NCBI GenBank assembly: GCA_023376005.1
Contig: CM042143.1
Coordinates: 86,445,051 to 86,509,050 of the forward strand
Source: Doryteuthis pealeii
Lineage: Eukaryota > Mollusca > Cephalopoda > Myopsida > Loliginidae
Direction of reading: 5' to 3'
DNA length: 64,000 bases
The notes under the pieces were generated by a model, which saw nothing but the letters and a program-made list of their open reading frames with translations, was not told the origin of the DNA and searched no databases. Positions 33,546-44,611 of this stretch are shown piece by piece. Numbering within the stretch: position 1 is the first letter of the stretch; every line of letters begins with the position of its first letter. A program made the translations under genes and the position numbers.

Positions 33546-33894
33546 TAAAAGTTTTTAAATAAAATAACTAGTGCATTATATTGTTTATTCATTAATGTAT
33601 CAACACTGAAAATTTCATTAAATTTGGTTAATTTCTTGATTTTTAGTATTTTTTTTTCTTTCGGTAGGGTGACATACGATGGTGGAATTTATGTCCGTTA
33701 AGTAGGATTTAACCGCTGAAGGTTATTGCTCTGGTGTTATTTCAAGAGTTTCTTGTTTTGTTTTTGTAATTCTTATTTCTTAGGAAGTTGGTTGGAAGGG
33801 TAAGTATTTACTGACATCCCACCATGTCAGTCAAACACAAGAAATATTATAGAGGGGAACTATGCACAAACAATGGCCAGTGTTTAAAAATTGT

Positions 33895-34000
33895 GAGAAT
33901 CCCTTCCTCATTCCTCTTTTGAGGTGCCTCATGCACTGGAAAATAAACCCAGCCCTGCCTCTTTACATCAAGGGGGAAGGTGTTGCCTGGGGGGGATACC
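33895..34000. repeat. Dispersed repeat, copy 1
   Basis: AGGTGCCTCATGCACTGG, AATAAACCCAGCCCTGCC and AGGTGTTGCCTGGG recur at 38850-38935. The 77-codon ORF over it has no recognised domain. Confidence 0.5.
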
Positions 34001-34149
34001 ACATGTGGATATTAAATATCTTACCAGTCCAATGGCCAAAGCCACTGGACACAAGCTCTCGAAGAGCGGGTAAGTTGGGTGGAAGGGTATGTTAGTTTTT
34101 TTAAGGTAAGATCAGGATTTATAAAAATGTTTCATACAATATTCACAAA

Positions 34150-34620
34150 TAGTAAATGGTTTGTTTGTTTTTTGTTTAATAGCATATCAACCTTCATGGG
34201 TTATTTAATGCCAAAGCCATTTTTGTAGAATAACAGTAGCTAGGGGAATGAGGTGGGTTCATAATTTTCCCATGGGTATTAGTCTGTAAGTGAATGTAAT
34301 AGCTCAACTGGAGTTCAAATACGATTACTACAATGTTACAGTTTAGCACATCAGCCACTACACCATGCAGACTCCTCAAAATGGTAAATTAATGAGAGAC
34401 ACTTGAAGAAGGCCACAGAGTAGATCAACCATAACATTGTGATGAAGACTAGGAAACTGTTTCAAAAGAATCAATGTATGATAGTAAGAAATATTTGTAG
34501 CATGGTCAGCAACGACTGCTATGTCGGCAAAAGCTATTTAATGTCTGGGGGGAGGGAAAAGTACTTCTTGTTTTTAGTGTTAGGATCTTTCATCATTTTA
34601 TTCTCTGTTCAGTCTCTGAT
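34150..34620. repeat. Second copy of the SINE B plus hammerhead-related unit
   Basis: Collinear with 18722-19195. The SINE B head on the minus strand has a perfect box A, TGGTGTAGTGG (about 34365-34355), and a box-B-like GTATTTGAACTCC. The tail TTGGCATTAAATAACCCATG leads to GGTTGATATGC. The adjoining repeat (34395-34620) has AAGAAGGCCACAGAGTAG and AACATTGTGATGAAG. Such a long shared unit suggests the two parts moved or duplicated together. Confidence 0.55.
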
Positions 34621-34636
34621 ATATGATTTTGACTAT

Positions 34637-34736
34637 AAATTAAATGCTCATTGATAAACTTATACAATTCCTGAGGATAATTGGATGTATGCAGTGACAG
34701 TTTTAATTACAGACAGACACCGATTCTCCAATAAGA
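34637..34736 (-). mobile_element. Helitron-family 5' fragment
   Basis: On the minus strand TCTTATTGGAGAATCGGTGT begins at 34736, followed by the CTGTCTGTAATTAAAAC block. Confidence 0.5.
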
Positions 34737-34814
34737 TAAAACAATAAACTAACTTCCATGTGTGCTTTCTTGTCATCTAAAAATAGTCTTCTCTTATCAT
34801 TTTAACACTTATGT

Positions 34815-34845
<31 letters not shown>

Positions 34846-35577
34846 TTGTAAATATAACAGTTCAACTAAATAGTTTCATTTTTTTTTTTTTTTACATCAT
34901 TAGGAAAAAGAAAACAAAAAAATGAATAAATAAAGAATTGTGTATTCTATTTTTATCTAAGCCAATCAAAATTGCAGAGACCAAACCGAAACAGTTTTCG
35001 AAACCTTTTATAGATAAGGTTCTGCTTCTTATCAAATATGTCTTCATTATTCAAGTGCTATGATAAATTGTGGAAAAAAGATTGACCTTGAAAATAATGT
35101 TAATCTTTAATCGATCATAATTTGTCTCGAATTCTACATTTAGATTCAAGAAACCATTAATTCCAGCAACTACCAAAATACAATGGAAGAAAATTAAAAA
35201 AAAAAAGAAAAAGATTTATAACTTCTACTAATTGATTCCAAAGCACAAAATGCAGGTGTGTTGCTATATGCACACCTGGAAACAGAAGAGATTATTGTGT
35301 CACAATGTCAATCAGGTCAAAGAACTTTCCTCTTGAATGGAAGGATTTCGCTCGGTGCTACTTGTGCACGCAATATTTTGGTGAGAAATTGGACACGTTT
35401 GTGTTTTTGCTATTTGTCAGAAAAGAGGCCAATCAGATGTTAGGATTTAGATTTTTATCAGAATAATTTATTATTTGTCTGGATTTTTTTAGATGAGTCG
35501 ACATAAGGATGGACACTGCATCCTGACAATGACAGCTTCAAGAATATTAAGATGTTTTTCTATCTGTGCCCAATACA

Positions 35578-35622
<45 letters not shown>

Positions 35623-35796
35623 TATATATATAATATATATAATAAAATTCTTTTTTCTTTTGGCCAAGTGCTACTGTGTCCATCGATTATTTTCAGTTAG
35701 TGCAACTGTCTTGTTTTGTTCCCCCCCCCCAGGCAGTTATTTGTAGTATATTTTTACTTGCAGATTATTTCCATGAGTTCTTTTCCTTGTAATATA

Positions 35797-35833
<37 letters not shown>

Positions 35834-35939
35834 GAATGAATGAATACTTTAGTTCAGATATAAATTTAAATTTATTTCAGCATTTTTTGTCTCTTACAGT
35901 CTGATTTTTTAATAATGTGAAGATTTCATATCTGGTCTA

Positions 35940-36130
35940 ATTGATATGATTTTTCCATCTCACTGATTCCTGTTATTTAAATTTTTTTTTGATGGATTTA
36001 TCTGTATTTTTTAGATGAGGGTTGATGTGAATAATTTTGATGTTTCGGACTGCTGTTCTCATCTTTGTGATCTGTATAAACACAATGTTTGGCCACTGCA
36101 TCCTCCGGCCTTCCTCAGGTGATTGATATC
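35940..36130 (-). repeat. CUGAGGA-type hammerhead-related repeat
   Basis: On the minus strand CACCTGAGGAAGGCCGGAGG is followed by GCAGTGGCC and AAACATTGTG, then GATGAGAACAGCAGTCCGAA. GGCC/GGCC could form stem II; GAAA has lost its G. It belongs to the 39.7, 40.1, 44.3, 58.1 and 59.8 kb family. Confidence 0.45.
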
Positions 36131-36291
36131 ATTGAATTTTACACCTCTAGTGGTACTGATTCATGCATTTCTCTAGTGAGGCCATTGACAATAGAATATC
36201 TTTTCTTTTTCCAAGGTGAGGGAGGTCCTTATGCATTTATGTTTTACATAGCTCTATTTTATTTGTCTGTATTGTCTGTGGATAATAAGGT

Positions 36292-36520
36292 GCTGATTTA
36301 GCTTAGTCGGTAGAGCATCCGCCTCGGAACAACAAGATTTCTGATTTGATACTGGTCCCCACTAACCCAGTGTATGAGTAGCACAGCTTGGGTAATCTGA
36401 TCTGTGTGGTAAAGTGGTGAGATGACGGTAGGGTTGGCACTCCACCTCAGCACAAAAAAGACTCCCCCACAGTCTGGCTGATACTGATAGTAGACCACTC
36501 GGCGAACTTTACTTCTTACT
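36292..36520 (+). mobile_element. SINE A, subfamily 2
   Basis: TTTAGCTTAGTCGGTAGAGC begins the head; TTGGGTAATCTGATCTGTG is the subfamily-2 block; CGAACTTTACTTCTTACTTC ends it. Confidence 0.78.
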
Positions 36521-37104
36521 TCTTGTGGATAGTAAAAGGATGCTTAGTTTAAAATATCAGGCTTGCAAATTCAAAGAGTTAAATAGCTCCATTGATAAGA
36601 ATGGGGAGAGGGGTCATTTTATTGACACAAAAGGTCACAAGTTTTTCGTTCAAAACAACAATGATCAGGTATTAAGGAGAGGGGGTATAACTGATCACAG
36701 TAGACAAGTTTGGATTCATTCGTTTTATTCATTTTTTTTGGTGTGTGTGTGTGGGGGGGGGACTACAAAGAAGAATCAAGCATTGGGTAAGGGGGGTATA
36801 CCCTCCCCCACAATTCACTATTTCTCTCTGGGTTACATCGGTTGATATTTGCATAGAATCTCTTGAGTATTGACTCGTTCTTAATTGAGCTCTCTTCAAG
36901 TCTGGATCAGCCAATTTTTTTTTTTTTTTTTTTTTCACTTTTATTTCCATCACCAATGATTTTAACCTTTAGGATCTTCCAATCATGGATCACAAGAGAC
37001 AATGCATTACCCACTTTTGTAACGTCATAAAAAAACTCACACATACAATCGGCCAAGTTCTCTTCTCTTTCACAAATCTCAAATTGCTTCATCATTAACA
37101 TCAG

Positions 37105-37868
37105 GTCATGCTAGTAGCACAGATATCCATGAATGTCTCTCTCCAACCAGTCCTATCAGTCATTGCCCCTGGGAGGTCCTCTACACAGTATCCAGAATCT
37201 ACACAGGGCTGATTGATGTAGGTATTTCGTGTCCATGTGTAAATGTCTACAGGAGAAAGATAGCACAGATATCCATGAATCTCTCTCCAACTGTCCCTAT
37301 CAGTCATCGCCCCTGGGAGGTCCTCAGTAATTTATGAGGAAGTGCGTCTGGTCTCCTGCCTCAAAAATTGCTGCCCGTGATTACTAAAATAACGACCCCA
37401 GCTATGGTGTTACTTGAAAGAAAACAACCAACTTAGGGCATTAAATGTATGGGGGGGGGTTCCTCTTTTTTGTCGTAATTCTTATTTATTTATCGTAATT
37501 CTTATTTATTTATAGAAATTTGTCGTAATTCTTGTTTAGATATGAAGATGGATATCTATCTATCTACCTCAATTTGTTCATTTTTTTTTTTTTACTTTGT
37601 TTGATAAATAAGAATTATGACAAAAAAAGAGAGGCCCCCCCCAATACATTTAACACCCTAAGTTGGTTGGGTTTTTTTTTTCAAGTAACACCATAGCTGG
37701 GGTCATTATTTTAGTAGTCAGCGGGCAGCAATTTTTGAGGCAGGAGACTGGGACGCACTTCCTCATAAATTACCAGGTCCTCTGCACAGTATTATCCAGA
37801 ATCTACACAGAGCTGATTAATGTAGGTTTTTGCACATCTTAAATTGCTTCATCATCATGTTAGCAGCA

Positions 37869-37906
<38 letters not shown>

Positions 37907-38110
37907 AGTCCTATCAGACACCACCCTTGGGAGGCCCTCTACGACAGAGCTGATTGATGTCAGTTTTTGGTGTCCATGTGTAAATGTCTACAGGAGAAAG
38001 ATTGCATGCAGCATCCTTGTGTAGTTCCTATCTAGCTTTTTTTTTTCTAAGCACTTCATCCAAGTGGTGCAGCCATACAGTAACACTGACACAGCTATGG
38101 CTTAGGATCA
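37105..38110 (-). pseudogene. LINE C-terminal remnants, repeated and split
   Basis: On the minus strand the block GAGGACCTCCCAGGGGCAAT (protein EDLPGAM.DR) occurs at about 37153-37178, 37303-37325 and 37915-37940, each followed by GATATCTGTGCTGCTA-type sequence. The unit was therefore partly triplicated, and one unit is interrupted by the foldback at 37326-37774. Nonfunctional. Confidence 0.6.
37326..37774. mobile_element. Foldback DNA transposon with 8-bp target duplication
   Basis: Arms of roughly 170-200 bp (37326-37510 and 37595-37774) are reverse complements: GTAATTTATGAGGAAGTGCG, GCCTCAAAAATTGCTGCCCG and ACCCCAGCTATGGTGTTACT against their complements. AGGTCCTC flanks both ends (37318-37325, 37775-37782), and removing the insert restores the LINE reading GAGGTCCTCTGCACAG. 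An 8-bp duplication suggests a non-autonomous hAT-type element; no transposase is present. Confidence 0.78.
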
Positions 38111-38307
38111 TTCATTTAAAACATTGGCTTTTTCTAATGACTGTTCCATGGTTCATCCAAGTAAGACAGGAACTGTTTCATAGAAAGGGTATCATGCAAG
38201 GTTCACAAAATGCACACACATGATTTTCTTTTTTTTTTTTTTTTTTTAAGCATCACTCAGATTTTTAAATCTGGTTTTGTGTTTGCTATCATAACTACAG
38301 GGTACAT

Positions 38308-38552
38308 CCACTAGCTCAGTCGGTAGAGCATCCGACTAGGAATCACAATGTTCCTGGTTCAATACCGTCCCTCGCCAACTCAGCGTATGAGTAGCACAGA
38401 GATCTCCGGGGTAAAGTAAGGAGCTGATGGTAGGTGTGGCGCTCCACCTCAGACACTAAAATAATCTCCTTGGTCTAGTGATAGTGAAAAGGGTATATAC
38501 TTCCTCACTGTCTGGCTGATACCAGCATTAGGCCGCCCCAACGACTTTACTT
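38308..38552 (+). mobile_element. SINE A, full length
   Basis: CTAGCTCAGTCGGTAGAGCA, TGGTTCAATACCG and the tail GGCCGCCCCAACGACTTTAC are all present; subfamily 1. Confidence 0.84.
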
Positions 38553-38585
38553 ATACCCACTGCCCCCAATACATCACACATTAAT

Positions 38586-38697
38586 AAAGGGTATTAGTCC
38601 AAAAGTGAATGTAATAGTGTGACTGGAGTTTGAACTCACTATGATGATGATGCAGTCCAACACATTAGCCACTATGTCATAGGGACTCTCTTTCTCC
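38586..38697 (-). mobile_element. SINE B head fragment
   Basis: This is the reverse complement of the head and body of SINE B (TAGTCCAAAAGTGAATGTAA, GGAGTTTGAACTCAC, CACTATGTCATAGGGACTC on the plus strand). The 3' tail is missing. Confidence 0.5.
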
Positions 38698-38759
38698 TAG
38701 ATTGGTTGTCCTATTAAGGCTAGAGAGAGCAGTGGTATTTACCACATACCCCATGTGTA

Positions 38760-38940
38760 CAGGCACAAAGCCATTAATGCGGGACCACCCACAAGCCGTG
38801 ACTCATGGTGGCTGGTGCAAAAAATGGATTGATCTTGTTTGCATTCCTCCTCAAAGGTGCGCCTCAGGCACTGGGCAATAAACACAGCCCTGCCCCTTTA
38901 AATCAAGGGGACAGGTGTTGCCTGGGGAATAGACAATCAA
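38760..38940. repeat. Dispersed repeat, copy 2
   Basis: GGTGCGCCTCAGGCACTGGG, AATAAACACAGCCCTGCCCC and ACAGGTGTTGCCTGGGG match 33895-34000. No function recognised. Confidence 0.5.
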
Positions 38941-39659
38941 CTAGAGCAGAGTAATTAGAACTGTAAAGCTTTTGAACACTTAAGCCCTTTTGGATCTCAT
39001 ATAACTTGCAAAGTTCACACACACAAAACACCACCCATTTTACATTTTAAATCAGATTGGTTTTGGGTTTGCAATCATAACCGCAGGGTACATCCTCACC
39101 CACCAATTACCTCACACAGTGAAAAATGTTTAATGTTTTGAGGATTAACAATATGCTGTCGATTTCATGCTTAGCTCAGGAAATACAACACATTTTCCCA
39201 ATAGAAACGTCAGTGAACTAATAAAAGTTAAAAAGAGAGAAAAGATATCATGCTTAACCAACTTGAAACGCTATCAATCAACAATTGACAACTTAGATTA
39301 ATGCTTTATAAAAAAAAAAAAAGTCTCTATTAGAGAGAGTAAAGATTTGAAAGAGAGAGAGGGGGGGGGTCAATGTGGAGGTTTTTCCTATTATTAACTT
39401 TTGTGATGGTCATAAAAGGGTTGGATATTTAAAGGCAGCAGATCAGACATTGTTCTACATGTAATCAGTATGTCTTTCATGTCAGCTGTCTATTAACCTT
39501 ATCACCATTTGGTCATGTCAACCAGAGACACTCACTCTCTCTCCCGACAACATTACAATTTGGTTGTGTCAACTGTCCAGTTGAAATAGCCAGACAAATG
39601 ATGAATTAAACTAATTGACATTGGCTGAATAATGAGGATCATGATGAAAAATAGTATTT

Positions 39660-40145
39660 CCTTGAATTTTTTTAGATGAGACTTGATAATTTTTATTATT
39701 TGGATGATTCGGACTATTGTCCTCATCTTTATAGATATAACCACAATGTTTTGGTTTATGTACTCTCCAGCCTTCTTCAAGTGTTTCTCAGGAACTCAGG
39801 AACATTCTTAATCAGAAACTTGAACTTTAAATCGAACCCTTTCTTCATTCCACAGGAGTAGACGGTTCTCATTTCGTTAACCATGACCGGGTACAAGGGT
39901 TAAGCTATGTGAAGTATTCTATGTTATTATCACCCTTTGCCAGGATTGAACCTGCAACCTACAGATTGTCACTCAGAACTGTATTAACTCAACACTTATA
40001 TCCAACATGCCATGTATCCAACTGGATTATAAAAAGGGGGCTCCAGAGTTTGAAGAGAAGGTTCCAGAGTTCAACAAAAAACACCTGAAGAAGGTCGGTG
40101 GGCACATTGGTTGAAACATTGTATATATAACAATAAATAATTGAG
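39660..40145. repeat. Inverted pair of CUGAAGA-type hammerhead-related repeats
   Basis: The minus-oriented copy (39675-39805) and plus-oriented copy (40040-40145) belong to a family whose sense strand reads ACCTGAAGAAGG..GG.GGGCAC, then GAAACATTGT, AACAATAAAGATGAGGAC. A CUGANGA core and GAAA flank a GGCC/GGCC-like stem II. Between them a tRNA-like box-B segment (GGTTCAATCC on the minus strand, about 39953-39962) is present. The stems needed for cleavage are degenerate. Confidence 0.5.
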
Positions 40146-40526
40146 AAGTGACAGACGAAGTCGTCTGCTTCTCTACAGTGGCATACATGGTGCCAGTCTT
40201 TGATTCCAGATGCAAAAAAATAGTAAGTGCTTTCCACCTTTTTATTATTTAGACTTTTCTGCAAGTTCCTCGAACACACTGTGACACTTTTGTAGCTTGG
40301 GACGGGAACTTGTATGTTGTAGATTTAAATGTTATATAGTATTGTCTTTTTTCCTACCAAATATTCTGTGTTAGGTTACTCTTTTTTAGATAACCTAATG
40401 CATCATAAGAAATGGGTGTTAGCTACCCATTAACACCTAATTGTTATGAATGCAAGGAAGAAAGAAACTACTTTCACAATTGCAATTTAAAGGGAAAAAA
40501 AATTAAATAAGATAAACTACTCTTAC

Positions 40527-40691
40527 CTTTTTAACGTATAATGCAGCATCTTCTTCCTTGTATACTTCAGCGCTGACTCCACCCCGCCGTGTCCTTGTTG
40601 GTATCGTGTGATGTGGCGGAGTGGGGGACACTTCATCGTCACGTTCATCGCTGGGCGGCGTGGCAGACTTGCTTTTGACTTTGGCCTGCTC
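40527..40691 (-). CDS. PRKAR1A: Internal exon of PKA type I regulatory subunit
   Basis: The 165-nt exon is open in phase 0 and gives 55 residues from EQAKVKSK to DAALYVKK. The segment [12 protein letters not shown] followed by [11 protein letters not shown] is the inhibitor (pseudosubstrate) site and following stretch of RI-type regulatory subunits of cAMP-dependent protein kinase. There RRGGV occupies the catalytic cleft of the C subunit, and Gly in place of Ser at the phospho-acceptor position marks RI rather than RII. The acidic/proline-rich part ([12 protein letters not shown]) is the linker between the N-terminal dimerisation/docking domain and the cAMP-binding domains. On the minus strand a pyrimidine-rich tract and TTTTCTAG precede it (acceptor, 40692-40695) and AAAAAG|GTAAGA follows (donor, 40521-40526). 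The base composition is much more GC-rich than its surroundings. No dimerisation/docking or cAMP-binding exon was found in the window, so the rest lies in flanking DNA. RI alpha versus beta cannot be decided; invertebrates usually have one RI gene. Confidence 0.93.
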
Positions 40692-40961
40692 CTAGAAAAT
40701 TGAAAAAAATTAAGAAAAATAAATGAATTTTATAACATAAAAAACTTGGATTAACTTATTCAAGATAATGAAATTAAACTGTACAAAACTTTTCAAATAT
40801 TCTTTTTAAAATTTTCACTCATTTTTCTATATAAATTTTAAATTGAAAAAAAAAATTTTCCAATTCAATTTTGTTGAAAGTTATATTAAATAATTATTTC
40901 TAAGCATTAAAATTACAAATAAATTTATTCAAAGAGGTGAAAAGTATGTCCAAATAATAAA

Positions 40962-41400
40962 CAGGTTGGTTGGATTTTACAGCATGTCAACCCTTGGGTT
41001 ATTTTCATGACAAAGACTTTTTTTTATTTATTTTTATTGGGTACTCAATTTAAAAAATAAACTTATTCTTTGATTTATCTAATCCATAGATGGAACCCTA
41101 ACAGGTACTACCACTCCAGGTCAGAGAGGACTTGGGAGTAATGGCAATGAAAGGGTATTCCAAACTCCCCAGAGCTTCAAAATTGGAACTTCACCATGAG
41201 ATGCAGTTTAACATCATACCCAGGACACTAAGACCCTAAGCCACCGTCTTTTAGCACATATATGATAAAAAGGATTGGGGCTTTGCCATAAGAGTATTAT
41301 CATATAGGTGCTAGGGCTTGACATGACCAGCTAATTTATCGAAGGGAGCTTTTCTGACCACCCATCTTATCTCAAGCAAGAGTGTTGCAGGTTTGAGATA
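40962..41400 (-). mobile_element. Family E copy
   Basis: GGTTGGTTGGATTTTACAGC, TAACAGGTACTACCACTCC, ATATAGGTGCTAGGGC and GACATGACCAGCTAATT are present in order on the plus strand. It lies about 270 bp upstream of the PKA exon's acceptor on the gene strand, within the presumed intron. Confidence 0.65.
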
Positions 41401-41599
41401 AACCAGCCCATTTTATTTATATGATAAACAAAGATTGTCAGCAGAAGAGTCTATAACATGATACCTGATATGCTAACTGAATTTCATATGACTCTGCTGT
41501 TGTGGTAGCAGATTAGATGATTTGATATAAATCTGTATTATAATTGCATATATAAATAAATGTTTGGATAAATATGGAGAATAAATTTCTTTAAAGTGA

Positions 41600-42045
41600 A
41601 GAATATTATTAAAGCCATGTTGTGTGTTAATCTGTGTTTCTTTGCAGATGAATTGTGTTGGGTTATCTGACCAGTCAGTATAATATGTACACCAAATTGC
41701 AACTCTTATTTATGAACTTTCCCAACATCAGCAACCGGCATTTCCGGTAAAAATTGGCCAATGAGAAACATATATAGAACACATTTAAGAGAATTTGGTA
41801 ACTGTGCTGAAACCAATTGATAAATGAATCCCGCGAGCAAGATCAACAGACGAGGATTACAAGGGGAACTACTGATACTACACACTTTCATACCTCAGAT
41901 TTCATGGAACACTACAGACTAGGATTACAAGATCTACTGATACTACACTCTTTTCTACCAAGGATTTCAAGGAATACTACAACTAGGATTACAAAGATTA
42001 ACTAACTGAACCCAAACTCAATACCAACTTGGATTTACCAACAGA
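41600..42045. repeat. Short tandem units before SINE A
   Basis: Units of about 57 bp with AGGATTACAAG, CTACTGATACTACAC and TTTCA.GGAA.ACTACA occur at about 41855, 41920 and 41980 (last partial). Upstream sequence to 41600 is unrecognised. Confidence 0.5.
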
Positions 42046-42048
42046 AGA

Positions 42049-42300
42049 GTAAGTAAAGTTGTAGGGGTGGCCTAAAGTCGGTATCAGCCAATCAGCGAGG
42101 GGGTCTATCCCCTTTTCAATAGCGCTAGACCAAGGAGATTATTTTTGTATCTGAGCTGGAGCGCCACACCTACCATCAGCTCCTTACTTTACCGCACAGA
42201 TCCCTGTGCTACTCATACGCTGAGTTGTCGAGGGCCAGTATCGAACTAGGAACCTTGTGGTTTCTAGCCGAACGCTCTACCGACTGAGCTAACCCGGCCC
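42049..42300 (-). mobile_element. SINE A, full length
   Basis: This is a complete reverse-complement copy from GTAAGTAAAGTTG to CGACTGAGCTAACCCGGCC; subfamily 1. It lies 1.36 kb upstream of the PKA exon within the presumed intron. Confidence 0.86.
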
Positions 42301-42399
42301 TTTAACCAGAATCGTAACAAATGGCCTGACTAAAAAATCTATTGATTAGTATTGATAAACAGAAGAGAAAAAGAATGGACTTGTTGACTGTTTCTTTTG

Positions 42400-42560
42400 A
42401 TTTGTGATGCGAAATGCCTCAGCAATGCTCATCTTCACATCCTCAGCATTGTTCCTGCTCGGATATAAACACAGTACAGAGATGTCCAATCTTCTGACAG
42501 TAATAGCAGACAGCGCATCTATGAAGAGACATTATCAGTACAAGGATTGTTCACACTGTA
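42400..42560 (-). pseudogene. Possible LTR-retrotransposon Gag zinc-knuckle fragment
   Basis: A minus frame reads RCAVCYYCQKIGH, resembling the first half of a CX2CX4HX4C knuckle as in Gypsy-type Gag proteins; the last Cys is not in place and a stop follows. No protease, RT or LTR is seen nearby. Weak. Confidence 0.25.
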
Positions 42561-42662
42561 GCAGAAAAATTACATTCTACTTTGATGATAGAAATTGTAC
42601 TAGGATTATTGTATTAACCCTTTGACCCTGAACGTCCTGTATTTGTGCTGCTAACTAACCAA

Positions 42663-42905
42663 TTTAATTGGATTGGTTTGAATTATTTGTTTAATGGCAT
42701 ATCAACCTTCAAAGGTTATTTAATGCCAAAGCCATCCTTGTAAAAGAACAGTAGTTGTACTATTTAACTTATTGCTGATGGGTTGAGTGGGTTCATGCCT
42801 CTTCGAAGGGTATTAGTCCAAAAGTGAATGCAATAGCGCAACTGGAACTTGAACTTATTATGATATCACAGTCCAGCATATTAACCCCTATACCACAGGG
42901 ACACA
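42663..42905 (-). mobile_element. SINE B copy (tRNA-headed)
   Basis: On the minus strand TCCCTGTGGTATAGGGGTTA (box A TGGTATAGGGG) and AAGTTCAAGTTCCAG (box-B-like) form the head. The body is GCGCTATTGCATTCACTTTTG. The 3' tail has TTGGCATTAAATAACC and GGTTGATATGCCATTAAAC. Nearly complete. Confidence 0.6.
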
Positions 42906-43244
42906 CCCAACCCCAATTCAATCGGATTATAATAACTAGTATAAAATAAAAAACGGCCTCCGGGCGATGTAAAAATAGATTTTTGAAACCTATTGCCTGA
43001 GGGGCGAGAGTAAAAAATCCAATGTCAGCGAGTTTGTACCCTAAGTAAGTAAAATCATCAAATTCATTAAAGAATTAAAAAATAAGACAATTTGAAATGT
43101 AAACTTTAATTATGTATTAAAATAAAACAAACTATATATAGATATATAATACCAGTCATGTATTTATTAAAACCCGTTTTAAAAAACAATGAGGACTGTC
43201 TAATGTTCCATGTTCAAATTTTGAGTGTATTTATTCTATGTTAT

Positions 43245-43325
43245 GACGATTTTGGGTAATGTGACGTAAGCAGTGACGTAATTTTTGTTACAGACAAAAA
43301 CCGGAAGCGAATCTCCATTATTAAT
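43245..43325 (-). mobile_element. Helitron-family 5' fragment
   Basis: On the minus strand it has AATAATGGAGATTCGC, GTCTGTAACAAAAATTACGT and CACTGCTTACGTCACATTAC. Confidence 0.45.
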
Positions 43326-43397
43326 AGATTAAAGTTAAAATAATGAAAGAGAGAAGAGACTAAAATTTCTGAAAAGTAATGATTATTTGCTTAAAAA

Positions 43398-43650
43398 AGT
43401 AAAGTTGGCAGAGAGGCCAATTGCCAGTATCAGTCAGACAGTGGGGGAGTCTATCTCCTTTTCACTAGTACTAGACAAGGGAGATTGTTTTTGCTGAGGT
43501 GGAGCATCACACCTACCATCAGCTCCCCACTTGACCATACAGATTAGATTACCCAATCCGTACTACACATGCATTAAGTTGGTGGGGATCGGTAGTGAAC
43601 TAGGAATCTTGTGATTCCTAGGTGGGTGCTCAACCGACTGATCTAAATCA
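43398..43650 (-). mobile_element. SINE A, subfamily 2
   Basis: AGTAAAGTTGGCAGAGAGGC to CAACCGACTGATCTAAATCA on the plus strand. It contains the GATTACCCAATCCGT block that defines subfamily 2. Confidence 0.78.
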
Positions 43651-44309
43651 TGATGTAAATAAAAGAAAATATAAGAAATTATTGAGTTCATATTTATCTG
43701 GCAAGAAAATAATGAAAATTATGGATGAATGGAGTGATTAAAAATTTGTAAAGAAGGAGAAGAAAATGTCAATAAGAACTTTTATTTTGATGAAACAGAA
43801 AAACAAAAACAAAAACAAAAAAGGAAAAAAAAAGAAAAAAAAAAAAAGATTTTCAACACTTCAACAGTTAATCAAAGGTTTGATTTTCGATTTTTCCAAT
43901 TCTTTTTTCCCCTTTAATAATCCGATTATGTATTCGTTCCTAATCTAATTAGTTTTAGTATCTAAGGTATTAAATATAAGATCTTCAAAAAGTGAAATTT
44001 AGAGACATTTTGTTTGACAAAAAAGAAAAGTGCTTGGTTAGTACCCTAGGTTAAAGATAAACCAGGATTCCATTGAGACTGTCACAGTTGAAAACAAAAT
44101 CCCTTTTATAATCCTAATCTGACATTTTAGATTCTTAACACTTGTCATCAATCGCAAAAAAAAAAAGATAAAGTTAACACTTTTTTTTTTTCAGGGAACA
44201 TTTATTTTTTTAAATAAATTTTCTTCTATCAAATTCAGCCCTAGTCACCATTATTGGCATTGCTTTCGTGTTTTTTGCTTTATCTTCAGAAACAAATAGA
44301 AAATGACTA

Positions 44310-44570
44310 AATTTATATAAATTTGGATTATTCAGACTATTGTCCTCATCTTTATTGTTATCTGTAAAAAGTTTTGGCCAATGTGCCCTCCAGCTTTCTT
44401 CATGTATTTCTTGTCAGATTCTGGAAACTTCTCTTCAAACTCGGGAACCTTCTTGTCATAATCAGGAGCCTTCACAGAACTCTGAACCCAACCCTTTATT
44501 CAATCCACGTGGATATATTGTTCTCATTCCGCTAACCATGACTGGGTACAAGTGTTAAGCTGTGTTAATT
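44310..44570 (-). repeat. Diverged CUGAAGA-type repeat copy
   Basis: The plus strand carries TATTGTCCTCATCTTTATTG, then GCCCTCCAGC.TTCTTCAT and later CCATGACTGGGTACAAGTG, the same block order as 39690-39900 and the reverse complement of 58260-58400. The hammerhead core is no longer recognisable. Confidence 0.45.
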
Positions 44571-44611
44571 ATCTCAAACATTTAGAGAAATAGTAAATTT
44601 ATATAAACTTG

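Noticed and set aside
34982..35045. Hammerhead on the minus strand (TTTGATAAG ... TTTCGAAAAC)
   Set aside because: Resembles the 53.7-kb family, but stems II and III do not pair convincingly and the core has several changes.
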